DNA of 64,000 bases from Actinomyces massiliensis 4401292. GTDB taxonomy: Bacteria; Actinomycetota; Actinomycetes; Actinomycetales; Actinomycetaceae. A program made the position numbers and the translations under genes. The stretch covers positions 559,779 through 623,778 of the forward strand of contig NZ_JH711481.1 of NCBI RefSeq assembly GCF_000269805.1. The letters run 5' to 3'. Shown here piece after piece: positions 54,172 through 63,115 of the stretch. The stretch's first letter is position 1, and each line of letters begins with the position of its first letter. The notes under the pieces are model-generated. The model did no database searches, was not told the DNA's origin, and worked only from the letters and a program-made list of their open reading frames with translations.

Positions 54172-55167
54172 ATGTCCGAGTACATGCGTTCGATGAAGGG
54201 CCTGGTCGACGCCGTCGACCACGTCGGCAAGGACTTCATCTCGATCACCGACATGAGCACCGACCAGCTCTACTCGCTGTTCGAGCTCGGCAAGAACCTG
54301 GAGCTGTTCAACCGCTCGAAGATCGACCTGCTCAGCGACAAGATGCTGGCGCTCATGTTCTTCCAGCCCTCGACCCGCACCCGCATGAGCTTCCAGACCG
54401 CCATGGAGCGCCTGGGCGGCCACGTCATCGTCGAGGCCAACCCCAAGGTCACCTCCTCGGTGGCCAAGGAGGAGAGCATCGAGGACACGATGCGCTGCAT
54501 CTCGCAGTACGCCAACCTCATGGTCATCCGCCACTACGACGCCGATGAGGCGCGCCGCGGCGCGGAGGCCGCCGAGTGCCCGGTCATCAACGGCGGTTGG
54601 GGTCACTGGGAGCACCCGACCCAGGCCCTGCTCGACCTGTACACCATGTGGCGCCGCTTCGGCCGTATCGAGGGACTCAACGTCGCCGTCGTCTCGCCGG
54701 ACATGATCGAGGCCCGCACGGGTCACTCGATGGCCGCCGGCCTGGCCCGCTTCGGCGCCAACGTCACCATCTGCTCCGACTCCGACCGCCGCACCCCCGC
54801 CGACGTCCGCGAGCGGATCCTCTCCCACGGCAACGTCAACCTCAAGGAGGAGTTCGACTTCGAGCAGGACACCTTCAACGAGTTCATCCGCACTCAGGAC
54901 CTCATTTACCTGCCCGGCTGCTCCGCCCCCGCCGGCGCCAAGGCCGACGAGTTCAAGACCCTCATGGACCGCTACCTCGTGCGCTACGAGACCCTCGAGG
55001 AGGAGGCCGCCAAGGGCCACCAGATCTACGTGACGCACACTCTGCCGCGTCGCGCCGGCGAGATGGACCTGCGGATCGACAACACCCCGCACCAGCTCTA
55101 CTTCCGGGCCATCCTCCAGTCCGTCTCCATCCGCATGGCCCTGGTCACCGCGATCCTCGGCCTGTGA
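54172..55167 (+). CDS. ATCase-fold carbamoyltransferase with altered amino-acid site
   Basis: 331 residues. The carbamoyl-phosphate site is intact: F-F-Q-P-S-T-R-T-R-M-S-F (STRTR 67-71), Lys99 in S-S-V-A-K-E-E, H-P-T-Q at 148-151, Arg182 and T-L-P-R at 290-293. In aspartate carbamoyltransferase the 230s loop reads Y-x-T-R-x-Q-x-E-R and its Arg and Gln hold aspartate; here it reads Y-L-P-G-C-S-A-P (246-253). Another ureido acceptor or donor is therefore likely. Between allantoinase and DUF3830, with carbamate kinase in the same operon, a catabolic phosphorolysis of a ureide is the most economical role (inference). GAAGGAGAG precedes the ATG. Confidence 0.85.
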   Translation: MSEYMRSMKGLVDAVDHVGKDFISITDMSTDQLYSLFELGKNLELFNRSKIDLLSDKMLALMFFQPSTRTRMSFQTAMERLGGHVIVEANPKVTSSVAKEESIEDTMRCISQYANLMVIRHYDADEARRGAEAAECPVINGGWGHWEHPTQALLDLYTMWRRFGRIEGLNVAVVSPDMIEARTGHSMAAGLARFGANVTICSDSDRRTPADVRERILSHGNVNLKEEFDFEQDTFNEFIRTQDLIYLPGCSAPAGAKADEFKTLMDRYLVRYETLEEEAAKGHQIYVTHTLPRRAGEMDLRIDNTPHQLYFRAILQSVSIRMALVTAILGL

Positions 55168-55232
55168 CAGGCGCGCGACAACCGCGACTCGTTATCGAAC
55201 ATCTGAACCCCATCTGAGAAAGGACCTGCACC

Positions 55233-55643
55233 ATGCTTGAGATCAAGGCCGGCGGCTTCACCTTCCTGGCCCGTTACGAGGAGGAGGCGGCCCCCAAGAC
55301 CGTGGCCGCCTTCCGGGAGAAGCTTCTGCCGCTCGACTCCAAGATCATCCACGTCCGCTGGTCCGGCCAGGCCGGCTGGATCCCCATGGGCGACCTCGAC
55401 CTGGGCATCGCCCCGGAGAACGGCACCTGCTACCCGCACCCCGGCGAGCTCGTGATCTACCCCGGCGGCGTCTCCGAGACCGAGCTGCTCATGGCCTACG
55501 GTTACGTCAACTTCGCCTCGAAGGCCGGTCAGCTCGCGGGCAACCACTTCGCCACCGTCGTCGAGGGCGCTGAGAACCTCTACACCCTCGGTGAGAAGTT
55601 CCTGTGGGACGGCGCGCAGGAGATCACCTTCCGCGAGGTCTGA
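55233..55643 (+). CDS. DUF3830 family protein (cyclophilin-like fold)
   Basis: 136 residues, nearly all one small beta-barrel domain, starting M-L-E-I-K-A-G-G-F-T-F-L-A-R. Conserved features include A-F-R-E-K-L-L-P-L, I-H-V-R-W-S-G-Q-A and the G-E-L-V-I-Y-P-G-G-V-S-E-T-E-L segment. DUF3830 proteins have no settled function and often sit with hydantoinase or racemase genes. AAAGGAC precedes ATG 55233, 65 bp after the carbamoyltransferase gene. Confidence 0.85.
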   Translation: MLEIKAGGFTFLARYEEEAAPKTVAAFREKLLPLDSKIIHVRWSGQAGWIPMGDLDLGIAPENGTCYPHPGELVIYPGGVSETELLMAYGYVNFASKAGQLAGNHFATVVEGAENLYTLGEKFLWDGAQEITFREV

Positions 55644-55720
55644 AGCACCACAAGCCAGCACCGCGTCCCGTCCGGCGGGACGGCCCCCGGGCGGGACGCG
55701 GGGCTCCAAAGGAGGAAACC

Positions 55721-56542
55721 ATGCTCAATGACCAGGAGCTCACCGAGCTCAAGGACGTTGCGCGTCAGTGCCGGCGCGACATCGTCCGGATGACCCACAA
55801 GGCCGGCAGCGGTCACCCGGGAGGCTCGCTCTCGGCCATTGACGCGCTCGTCGTCCTCTACCTTCGGCACATGCGCGTGCGTCCCCAGGAACCGCTGTGG
55901 CACGAGCGCGACATGTTCTTCCTGTCCAAGGGGCACTGCACCCCCGCCTACTACGCGGTCATGGCCGCGCGCGGCTACTTCCCCCGCGAGGAGCTACTCA
56001 CCTTCAGGGCCCTGGGCACCCGGCTCCAGGGCCACCCGTCCAACACCCACCTGCCCGGGGTCGACTCCTCGTCCGGATCGCTGGGCCAGGGCCTGTCGGT
56101 GGCCAACGGGGCCGCGCTCGCGGCCCGCTACGAGGGCCTGGACTCGCGCTACTACGTCATGATCGGCGACGGCGAGAGCCAGGAGGGCCAGATCTGGGAG
56201 GCGGCCATGACGGCGGCCGCCCAGGGCCTCGACAACGTCTGCGCCATCGTCGACGTCAACGGCATCCAGCTCGACGGAACCGTCGAGTCCGTCAAGTCGC
56301 TGGGGGACCTGCCGGCCAAGTGGCGCGCCTTCGGCTGGAACGTCATCGACATCGACGGACACGACCTGCGCGCCGTGGACGACGCGCTCACCGAGGCCGC
56401 CCGCACCAAGGGCGTCCCCACCACGATCATCTCCCGCACCGTCAAGGGCAAGGGCGTGTCCTTCATGGAGAACACCGCCAAGTACCACGGGCTCGCCCCC
56501 ACGGACGAGGAGCTCACCACTGCTCTGGAGGAACTGCGATGA
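55721..56542 (+). CDS. Transketolase, N-terminal (ThDP diphosphate-binding) subunit
   Basis: 273 residues. H-K-A-G-S-G-H-P-G-G near the start, F-F-L-S-K-G-H, and the ThDP/Mg motif G-D-G-E-S-Q-E-G ... D-V-N-G mark the N-terminal half of transketolase. AAAGGAGGAAACC gives a very strong ribosome binding site for ATG 55721. The stop overlaps the C-subunit start (ATGA), so subunits are made in equal amounts. Split transketolases often serve special sugar-acid pathways and not the general pentose phosphate pathway. Confidence 0.93.
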   Translation: MLNDQELTELKDVARQCRRDIVRMTHKAGSGHPGGSLSAIDALVVLYLRHMRVRPQEPLWHERDMFFLSKGHCTPAYYAVMAARGYFPREELLTFRALGTRLQGHPSNTHLPGVDSSSGSLGQGLSVANGAALAARYEGLDSRYYVMIGDGESQEGQIWEAAMTAAAQGLDNVCAIVDVNGIQLDGTVESVKSLGDLPAKWRAFGWNVIDIDGHDLRAVDDALTEAARTKGVPTTIISRTVKGKGVSFMENTAKYHGLAPTDEELTTALEELR

Positions 56543-57489
56543 CCCAGCATCTCGAGTCCCGAGAGCCCCGCGACGGCTACGCCGAGGGGCTGGTGGAGAT
56601 CGGCGCCGAGCACGACGACGTCTTCGTGCTCGACGGCGACTGCGCCAAGGCCAACTACACCACCCGCTTCCAGGAGAAGTTCCCGGACCGGTTCTTCAAC
56701 CTCGGCATCGCCGAGTGCGACATCGTGGGTACCGCGGCTGGCATGGCCGCCATGGGGAAGGTGCCCTTCGCCAACGCCTACGGCAACTTCCTGACCGGCC
56801 GCGGCTTCGATCAGGTGCGCGTCTCGGTGGCCTACTCCGGGCGCAACGCCAAGATCGTCGGGCACAACGCCGGCACCACCGCCGCTCAGGAGGGTGCGAC
56901 CCACCTGCCGCTGGAGGACGTCGCCATCATGCGCGCCCTGCCCGAGATGACCGTCATCGTGCCGTGCGACGCCGTCGAGATGCGCAAGGCCGTTCACGCC
57001 GTCCACGCCCTGGACGGGCCCGTGTACCTGCGCGTCGGCAAGCTGCCCGTCCCCGTTGTCACCGATGAGGACACGCCCTTCGAGATCGGCAAGGCGGTCC
57101 AGCTGCGCGAGGGCGACGACGTCACCCTGCTCACGACGGGCTCCATGGCCTCCGAGACGCTCGGCGCGGCCGACCTGCTGGCAGCCGAGGGCATCAAGGC
57201 GGAGGTCCTCCACCTGCACACCATCAAGCCCCTGGACGCCGAGGCGGTCATCGCCTCGGTGACCAAGACCGGCTGCGCCGTCACCGCCGAGGAGCATTCC
57301 GTGGTGGGCGGCCTGGGCTCGGCCGTCGCGGAGGTCCTGAGCGAGCACCTGCCCGCCCCCCTGGAGCGGGTCGGCACCAAGGACACCTTCGGACTGTCCG
57401 GAACCATGGACGAGCTCTTCGACTACTTCGGTCTGCGCGCCGCCAACATCGCTCAGGCGGCCCGCGCCGCTGTGGAGCGTCGCAGCTGA
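56539..57489 (+). CDS. Transketolase, C-terminal (pyrimidine-binding) subunit
   Basis: 316 residues with the pyrimidine-binding domain (N-L-G-I-A-E-C-D-I-V-G, containing the catalytic Glu that activates ThDP) and the transketolase C-terminal domain (from about residue 190, V-T-L-L-T-T-G-S-M). Together with the preceding gene it forms a full enzyme. Confidence 0.93.
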   Translation: MTQHLESREPRDGYAEGLVEIGAEHDDVFVLDGDCAKANYTTRFQEKFPDRFFNLGIAECDIVGTAAGMAAMGKVPFANAYGNFLTGRGFDQVRVSVAYSGRNAKIVGHNAGTTAAQEGATHLPLEDVAIMRALPEMTVIVPCDAVEMRKAVHAVHALDGPVYLRVGKLPVPVVTDEDTPFEIGKAVQLREGDDVTLLTTGSMASETLGAADLLAAEGIKAEVLHLHTIKPLDAEAVIASVTKTGCAVTAEEHSVVGGLGSAVAEVLSEHLPAPLERVGTKDTFGLSGTMDELFDYFGLRAANIAQAARAAVERRS

Positions 57490-57571
57490 CCGTTCGGCAT
57501 CGCCCGGGCAAACCGCTGCTCGTGCCCATCACTCGCAATTCATCAGGCGTACGACTATCAGGAGAGACAGC

Positions 57572-58492
57572 ATGAAAGACTCACTGCACGACTACATGAA
57601 GGTCGGGATCGTCCATTTCATGGCCTACCCCTTCGCCCTGAGCGGGGAGGAGCCGGTCGCGGACTCGATCGCCGAGATCGTCGAGGACGACTTCTTCGAC
57701 GCCATTGAGGTCACCCGCATCAACGACGACGCCGAGCGCCGGCGCGTGGCCGACATCCTGACCACTGCCGGCGCCACCGTCGGCTTCGGCGGCCAGCCCT
57801 ACATCCTCAAGGGAAAGCTCAACCTCAATTCGCCCGATGAGGAGGAGCGCGCGCATGCCATCGACATCCTCAAGGGCGGCATCGACCAGGCCTACGAGCT
57901 GGGCGCGGGCAAGTTCGGCTTCCTCTCCGGTCCCAAGCCGCCTGCGGACCAGCGGGATCAGGCTCTTGAGCTCCTGGCCGACTCGATCGTCCAGCTCGGC
58001 CGCTACGCCCGCTCCAAGGGGGACCTCGTCCTGTCCCTGGAGACCTTCGACGACTCCACCGACAAGAAGGCCTTCATCGGCACCAACCGTCTGGCGTGCG
58101 AGCTCGCCTACGAGGTGCGCAAGGCCATTCCGAACTTCGGGCTCATGGTCGACCTGTCCCACCTGCCGATGCAGGGCGAGAACTCGCGCCAGGCGCTGAG
58201 CGTGACCAAGGAGTTCATCAACCACGCCCACATCGGCAACTGCGTCATCGGCGACCCGAGTCACCCCGACTACGGCGACCTCCACCCGTACTTCGGCCAC
58301 CCCGAGGGCGAGAACAACGTCCCCCAGGTGCGCGAGTTCCTGCGGTGCCTGCTGGACATCGGCTACCTGCGCCCCGACGCCCCCGAGCGCAACATCGTGG
58401 CCTTCGAGGTGCAGCCGCTGGGCGGCCAGCGCAGCCGCGCGGTCATCGCGGACGCCAAGCGCGTACTGCGAGAGGCCTGGCGGACGCTGTGA
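57572..58492 (+). CDS. Xylose isomerase-like TIM barrel enzyme
   Basis: 306 residues of the AP_endonuc_2/sugar isomerase family. Likely metal ligands: Glu in L-S-L-E-T-F-D, Asp/His in M-V-D-L-S-H-L-P, His in N-H-A-H-I-G-N and Glu in V-A-F-E-V-Q-P. It is longer than typical hydroxypyruvate isomerase (about 260), but its place between transketolase and tartronate semialdehyde reductase suggests that reaction or an epimerisation of a related C3 or sugar acid. TCAGGAGAG precedes the ATG. Confidence 0.75.
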   Translation: MKDSLHDYMKVGIVHFMAYPFALSGEEPVADSIAEIVEDDFFDAIEVTRINDDAERRRVADILTTAGATVGFGGQPYILKGKLNLNSPDEEERAHAIDILKGGIDQAYELGAGKFGFLSGPKPPADQRDQALELLADSIVQLGRYARSKGDLVLSLETFDDSTDKKAFIGTNRLACELAYEVRKAIPNFGLMVDLSHLPMQGENSRQALSVTKEFINHAHIGNCVIGDPSHPDYGDLHPYFGHPEGENNVPQVREFLRCLLDIGYLRPDAPERNIVAFEVQPLGGQRSRAVIADAKRVLREAWRTL

Positions 58493-58534
58493 CCCTGCGG
58501 GCGGGCGCGCGATAGGGCTGCGGAAGGAGCTGAT

Positions 58535-59473
58535 ATGAGCGTTGCGGAACGCGAGAACCGCGAGGCGCACAGCCGCGAGATCGCACTGGTCGGGCTCGGT
58601 GCGATGGGCCTGCCCATGGCCCTGAACCTCCTGGCCGCCGGTCATCGGGTCACCAGCAGGTCCGGCGACGCGGGCAGAACAGCCCGATTCGCGCAGGCCG
58701 GCGGAGTGGTCGGCGCCTCCTGGGCGGAGGTCCTGGAGGGCGCCGACGTCGTCATCACCGTCCTGCCCGACGGCGGCGTCGTTCGGGACCTGATCGATCG
58801 GCCCGACGGAGTGGCGCAGCACGTGCCCTCCGGCGCGCTCATGATCGACATGAGCACCACCTCGCCGCAGGACGCCCGGGCCGTCGGGGCACGGTGCGCC
58901 GAGCTGGGGATCGACTTCATCGACGCCCCCGTCTCCGGCGGCGTGACCGGGGCCGAGGCGGGGACGCTGTCGATCATGGTCGGGGGCCGGGAGGCCGACC
59001 TGGAGCGGGCCCGGCCGGTGCTGGAGGCCATGGGCGCCTCGATCACGCATGTCGGTCCGCTCGGCTCCGGGCAGGTCGCCAAGGCGGCCAACCAGCTGCT
59101 GGTCGGCTCCACCCTGACCGCCCTGGGCGAGGCCGTCCTGCTCCTGGAGCGCTCGGGGGTGGACCCCGCCGTCGCCCTTGAGGCGCTCGCCGGTGGCCTG
59201 GCCGGATCGCGGATCCTGGAGGCCAAGGGCGCCAAGGTCATCGACCGCGAGTTCTCGCCGACCTTCACCACGCGACTCCACGCCAAGGACATGGCCATCG
59301 TCCGGGCCGCCGCCCAGGACGCCGGATGCGTCCTGCCCGTGGCGGATCGGGTCAACGAAGTATTCGCCGTCGCCATCGCTAACGGCCTGAACGAGCAGGA
59401 CCACTCCGCCGTGGTCCGCGTCGCGGAGCTGCTCAGCGGCACACACCCCACCGATTGGAGCAAAGAACCATGA
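58535..59473 (+). CDS. glxR: Tartronate semialdehyde reductase (2-hydroxy-3-oxopropionate reductase)
   Basis: Reduces tartronate semialdehyde to D-glycerate; 312 residues of the beta-hydroxyacid dehydrogenase family. Cofactor loop [11 protein letters not shown], substrate motif [16 protein letters not shown] and the catalytic Lys in G-Q-V-A-K-A-A-N-Q are present. The stop overlaps the gcl start (ATGA), fixing its partner enzyme. CGGAAGGAG precedes ATG 58535. Confidence 0.92.
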   Translation: MSVAERENREAHSREIALVGLGAMGLPMALNLLAAGHRVTSRSGDAGRTARFAQAGGVVGASWAEVLEGADVVITVLPDGGVVRDLIDRPDGVAQHVPSGALMIDMSTTSPQDARAVGARCAELGIDFIDAPVSGGVTGAEAGTLSIMVGGREADLERARPVLEAMGASITHVGPLGSGQVAKAANQLLVGSTLTALGEAVLLLERSGVDPAVALEALAGGLAGSRILEAKGAKVIDREFSPTFTTRLHAKDMAIVRAAAQDAGCVLPVADRVNEVFAVAIANGLNEQDHSAVVRVAELLSGTHPTDWSKEP

Positions 59474-61245
59474 CAGTCATGAGAGCAGTAGACGCCATCG
59501 TCCTCATTCTGGAGAAAGAGGGCGCCACCCAGGCCTTCGGCGTCCCGGGCGCCGCCATCAACCCCCTGTACTCCGCGATGAAGAACCACGGAGGCATCAA
59601 GCACGTGCTCGCGCGGCACGTCGAGGGCGCCTCCCATATGGCGGAGGGCTACAGCCGCACCGGTGCCGGGAACATCGGCGTGTGCCTGGGCACCTCGGGC
59701 CCTGGCGGGACCGACATGGTCACCGGCCTGTACTCCGCCTGGGCGGACTCCATCCCGATCCTGTGCATCACCGGCCAGGCGACCGTGCCGATGCTGAACA
59801 AGGAGGAGTTCCAGGGCGTCGACATCGCCTCCGTAGCCGCTCCCGTGACGAAGATGGCCGAGACCGTCCTCGAGCCCGCCCAGATCCCCGGCACCTTCGC
59901 CAAGGCCTTCCAGCTCATGCGCTCCGGACGCCGCGGCCCGGTCCTCATCGACCTGCCCTTCGACGTCCAGGTCGCCCAGATCGATTTCGACATCGACTGC
60001 TACGAGCCGCTTCCCGTCGCGGTCCCCACGATGTCCCGCACCCAGGCCGAGCGCATCCTGGACATGCTGGACGCCGCCGAGCACCCGCTGCTCATCGCCG
60101 GCGGCGGCGTCATCAACGCCGACGCCGCCGGGGACCTCGTCGCTCTGGCCGAGTACCTGGATGTGCCGGTCATCTCCACCCTCATGGGCTGGGGCTCCAT
60201 CCCCGACGACCACCGGCTCGCCCAGGGCATGGTCGGCATCCAGACCTCGCAGCGCTACGCCAATGCCACCTTCCTCGAGTCGGATCTGGTCATCGGCATC
60301 GGCAACCGCTGGGCCGCCCGTCACACCGGGAACCTGGACGTGTACCGCAAGGGACGCCGGTTCGTCCACGTCGATATCGAGCCCACTCAGATCGGACGCG
60401 TCTTCGCCCCCGACCTGGGCTCCGTCTCCGACGCCGGCGCCGCACTGCGAGTGCTGCTGGAGGCCGCCGAGGAGCGCTACTCCGGCCCCCTGGAGAGGTA
60501 CGGCTCCTGGGTCGAGGCGTGCAACGAGCGCAAGGGCACCCTGCTGCGCAAGACCCACTTCGACAACGTGCCGCTCAAGCCCCAGCGCGTCTACGAGGAG
60601 ATGTGCCGGGCCTTCGGGCCGGAGACCCGCTACGTCACCACCATCGGCCTGTCGCAGATCGCGGCGGCGCAGATGCTGCACGTCTTCCAGCCGCGACACT
60701 GGGTCAATGCGGGGCAGGCCGGTCCGCTCGGGTGGACCATCCCCGCCGCGATCGGCGCGTGCGTGGCCGATCCGGACACTCCTGTGGTGGCGCTCTCGGG
60801 GGACTACGACTTCCAGTTCCTCATCGAGGAGCTGGCGGTGGCCGCGCACTTCCGAGTCCCCTACGTCCACGTCGTCGTCAACAACGCCTACCTGGGACTG
60901 ATCCGCCAGTCCCAGAGGAACTTCGACATGGACTACCAGGTCCAGCTCTCCTTCGAGAACATCAATGCTCCTGAGACCGACGGCTACGGCGTGGACCACG
61001 TCAGCGTCGTCAAGGGCCTGGGGTGCCATGCCATCCGCGTGCGCACTCCCGAGGAGCTCGGAGATGCGTTGGCGCGGGCGCGCGAGCTCGCCGAGCGCGA
61101 CCGCGTGCCGGTCGTCGTCGAGGCCGTCCTCGAGCGCGTCACCAACATCTCCATGGGCGGTGCGATCGACGCCGTCACCGAGTTCGAGGAGATCGCTGAA
61201 GATCCCGCCGCCGATGCTCCGACGGCGGTCGGGCTCCCCGCTTGA
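59470..61245 (+). CDS. gcl: Glyoxylate carboligase
   Basis: ThDP enzyme joining two glyoxylates into tartronate semialdehyde with loss of CO2; 591 residues from ATG 59470. [10 protein letters not shown] and [14 protein letters not shown] are diagnostic. Val51 stands in place of the usual catalytic Glu of ThDP enzymes, at the same number as in E. coli Gcl. The ThDP motif is G-D-Y-D-F-Q-F ... N-N-A-Y-L-G-L. It consumes the glyoxylate produced from ureides. Confidence 0.95.
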   Translation: MTVMRAVDAIVLILEKEGATQAFGVPGAAINPLYSAMKNHGGIKHVLARHVEGASHMAEGYSRTGAGNIGVCLGTSGPGGTDMVTGLYSAWADSIPILCITGQATVPMLNKEEFQGVDIASVAAPVTKMAETVLEPAQIPGTFAKAFQLMRSGRRGPVLIDLPFDVQVAQIDFDIDCYEPLPVAVPTMSRTQAERILDMLDAAEHPLLIAGGGVINADAAGDLVALAEYLDVPVISTLMGWGSIPDDHRLAQGMVGIQTSQRYANATFLESDLVIGIGNRWAARHTGNLDVYRKGRRFVHVDIEPTQIGRVFAPDLGSVSDAGAALRVLLEAAEERYSGPLERYGSWVEACNERKGTLLRKTHFDNVPLKPQRVYEEMCRAFGPETRYVTTIGLSQIAAAQMLHVFQPRHWVNAGQAGPLGWTIPAAIGACVADPDTPVVALSGDYDFQFLIEELAVAAHFRVPYVHVVVNNAYLGLIRQSQRNFDMDYQVQLSFENINAPETDGYGVDHVSVVKGLGCHAIRVRTPEELGDALARARELAERDRVPVVVEAVLERVTNISMGGAIDAVTEFEEIAEDPAADAPTAVGLPA

Positions 61246-61326
61246 GCAGGACGAGCGCCGCTGCTGCCGGCAAGCCGGCTCGACGTCGCTCAATCGCTCA
61301 ACGTCGCTCGACAGGGCCATACGCCC

Positions 61327-61366
61327 CCCGGTCCCGCTGATACGAGGACCCATCAGCGGGACCGGG
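61327..61366 (+). terminator. 15-bp stem terminator after gcl
   Basis: Perfect arms 61327-61341 and 61352-61366 with loop ACGAGGACCC. Confidence 0.75.
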
Positions 61367-61374
61367 TGGTACCG

Positions 61375-61409
61375 GCGGCCTTCACCGATTGCCCACCGGT
61401 GAGGGCCGC
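61375..61409 (+). terminator. Second hairpin after gcl
   Basis: Arms 61375-61387 and 61397-61409 pair at 12 of 13 positions around a 9-base loop. Confidence 0.5.
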
Positions 61410-61460
61410 CGGGGCGGGGACGCCCGCCGACTGCCGGTGAGGTCCGCCCTCGCCGATCGC

Positions 61461-61480
61461 GCGCCCCGGATAAGGGGCGC
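61461..61480 (+). other. Third short hairpin before permease 2
   Basis: Arms GCGCCCC (61461-61467) and GGGGCGC (61474-61480) with loop GGATAA. Confidence 0.4.
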
Positions 61481-61591
61481 CCCGCGTCGTCACGGTACGG
61501 GCCGGTGACGACAGCCGACTGCTGCGACGGCGGTGGATCGCGCCTTCCGCAAGGCCCGCGCTACCTGACAATGGTGTGAGGAGATAAAGCT

Positions 61592-63115
61592 ATGAAAGCA
61601 CTGGACGTCGACCACGACGAATTGCGCCGTGGCGACACCGAGGGACGTCTTTTCAACGACGACCTGGCCCCGGCGCGTGCGGACGACCGCAGCTGGAACA
61701 GCTACTCGCTGTTCTCCCTGTGGATGAACGACGCGCACAACGCCTCGAACTACACCTTCGCGGCCGCCCTGTTCATCGGTACGGGGACGCTCATGGGCAT
61801 GACGCCGCTCGCGATCGTCATCGGCGTGCTCGTCGCCACGGTGATCATCTTCGCGGCGTGTTGCGTATCTGGGCAGATGGGATATGAGACCGGCGCTCCG
61901 TACCCGGTCATCAGCAGGGTGACGTGGGGCGTGTGGGGCGCGAACTTCCCGGCGATCGTCAGGGGGATCGTCGCCATCGCCTGGTACGGCATTCAGACCT
62001 ACCTGGCCTCCATCTCCCTGGAACTGCTCATGATGCGAGTGTTCCCGGCCATGCAGACGTGGGACGCCTCGTTCGTCGGGCTCCGACTCTCCGGCTGGCT
62101 GGCGTTCCTGATCCTGTCGGCCATTCAGCTGATCATCGTGTGGCGCGGAATGGAGGCGGTCCGGCACTTCCAGGGAGCCGCCGGCCCGACCATCTGGGTC
62201 ATCATGATCGGCCTGGGCCTGTGGATGCTCTCCCAGGCGGGCTGGCAGTTCCACTGGACGGTCAACGCCGACGGCGTGGTGCCGCCCATGGGGACGCAGG
62301 TTCACCAGGTGCTGGTCACCGTGGGCCTGACGGTCGGCACACTGGCGACCCTCATGCTCAACTTCTCCGACTTCGCCCGCTACGCGCCGAGCTCGCGCTC
62401 CATGGTCATGGGCAACCTGCTCGGCCTGCCGCTGAACTGGACCGCCTTCGCCATGACGTCGGTCCTCTGCTCGGCCGCGGCGATCGAGGTCTACGGCGTC
62501 GCCATCCACGATCCGGGCGAATTGCTGGCCCTGGTCGACAACGACATCGTCTTCTACGCGGTGAGCATCGGATTCATTGTGGCCACGATCGGGGTGAACA
62601 TCGTCGCCAACTTCGTCTCCGCGGCGTTCGACCTGTCCAATGTCAATCCCAAGCGGGTCTCCTTCCGCGTGGGCGGGATCGTCGCCGTCATCGCCTCCAT
62701 TGTCGTTACGCCGTGGAACCTCTACGGCAGCCCGACGGCCATCACCTATTTCCTGGGCTCACTGGGGGCGCTCCTCGGACCCTTCTTCGGGATTCTCGTC
62801 ATCGACTACTTCTACTTCAAGCGCGCGCGCATCGACCTGCGCGACCTGTACTCCCCGGCGCGCGAGGGGCGGTACTACTACCAGCGCGGAATCAATATGA
62901 ATGCGCTCATTGCCTTCATTCCGGCGGCGATCATCGCCCTGTGCATCGCACTGATCCCGCTGCCGCTGTTCCAGACGCTGGCTCCGTTCTCCTGGTTCAT
63001 CGCGGCTCCGCTCGGGTCGCTGTGCTACTGGGCGGTCATGCGCGTGCGCGGGGTCGAGGAGCGACTGGTGCCCGTGCCCGCGGACGGGACGGATGAAGCA
63101 GAGGAGGCTGCGTAG
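61592..63115 (+). CDS. NCS1 family permease 2
   Basis: 507-residue membrane transporter with about 12 helices, N-terminal F-N-D-D-L-A-P-A-R and W-N-S-Y-S-L-F-S-L-W-M-N-D-A-H. A homologue of permease 1 but clearly divergent, so it probably takes a different ureide or nucleobase. GTGAGGAG precedes ATG 61592. It appears to be a separate transcript, since three hairpins precede it and a strong one follows. Confidence 0.9.
   Translation: MKALDVDHDELRRGDTEGRLFNDDLAPARADDRSWNSYSLFSLWMNDAHNASNYTFAAALFIGTGTLMGMTPLAIVIGVLVATVIIFAACCVSGQMGYETGAPYPVISRVTWGVWGANFPAIVRGIVAIAWYGIQTYLASISLELLMMRVFPAMQTWDASFVGLRLSGWLAFLILSAIQLIIVWRGMEAVRHFQGAAGPTIWVIMIGLGLWMLSQAGWQFHWTVNADGVVPPMGTQVHQVLVTVGLTVGTLATLMLNFSDFARYAPSSRSMVMGNLLGLPLNWTAFAMTSVLCSAAAIEVYGVAIHDPGELLALVDNDIVFYAVSIGFIVATIGVNIVANFVSAAFDLSNVNPKRVSFRVGGIVAVIASIVVTPWNLYGSPTAITYFLGSLGALLGPFFGILVIDYFYFKRARIDLRDLYSPAREGRYYYQRGINMNALIAFIPAAIIALCIALIPLPLFQTLAPFSWFIAAPLGSLCYWAVMRVRGVEERLVPVPADGTDEAEEAA

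Larger units (their letters stand above)
61246..61591. other. Gap between gcl and permease 2 with three hairpins
   Basis: 346 bp without a gene. Three consecutive stem-loops (61327-61366, 61375-61409, 61461-61480) precede the permease. The first probably ends the long operon; the others could be leader structure of the permease gene. Confidence 0.6.

Noticed and set aside
58642-61353. 903-codon minus-strand open frame
   Set aside because: Antisense to glxR and gcl; composition is a codon-bias shadow with no recognisable domain.
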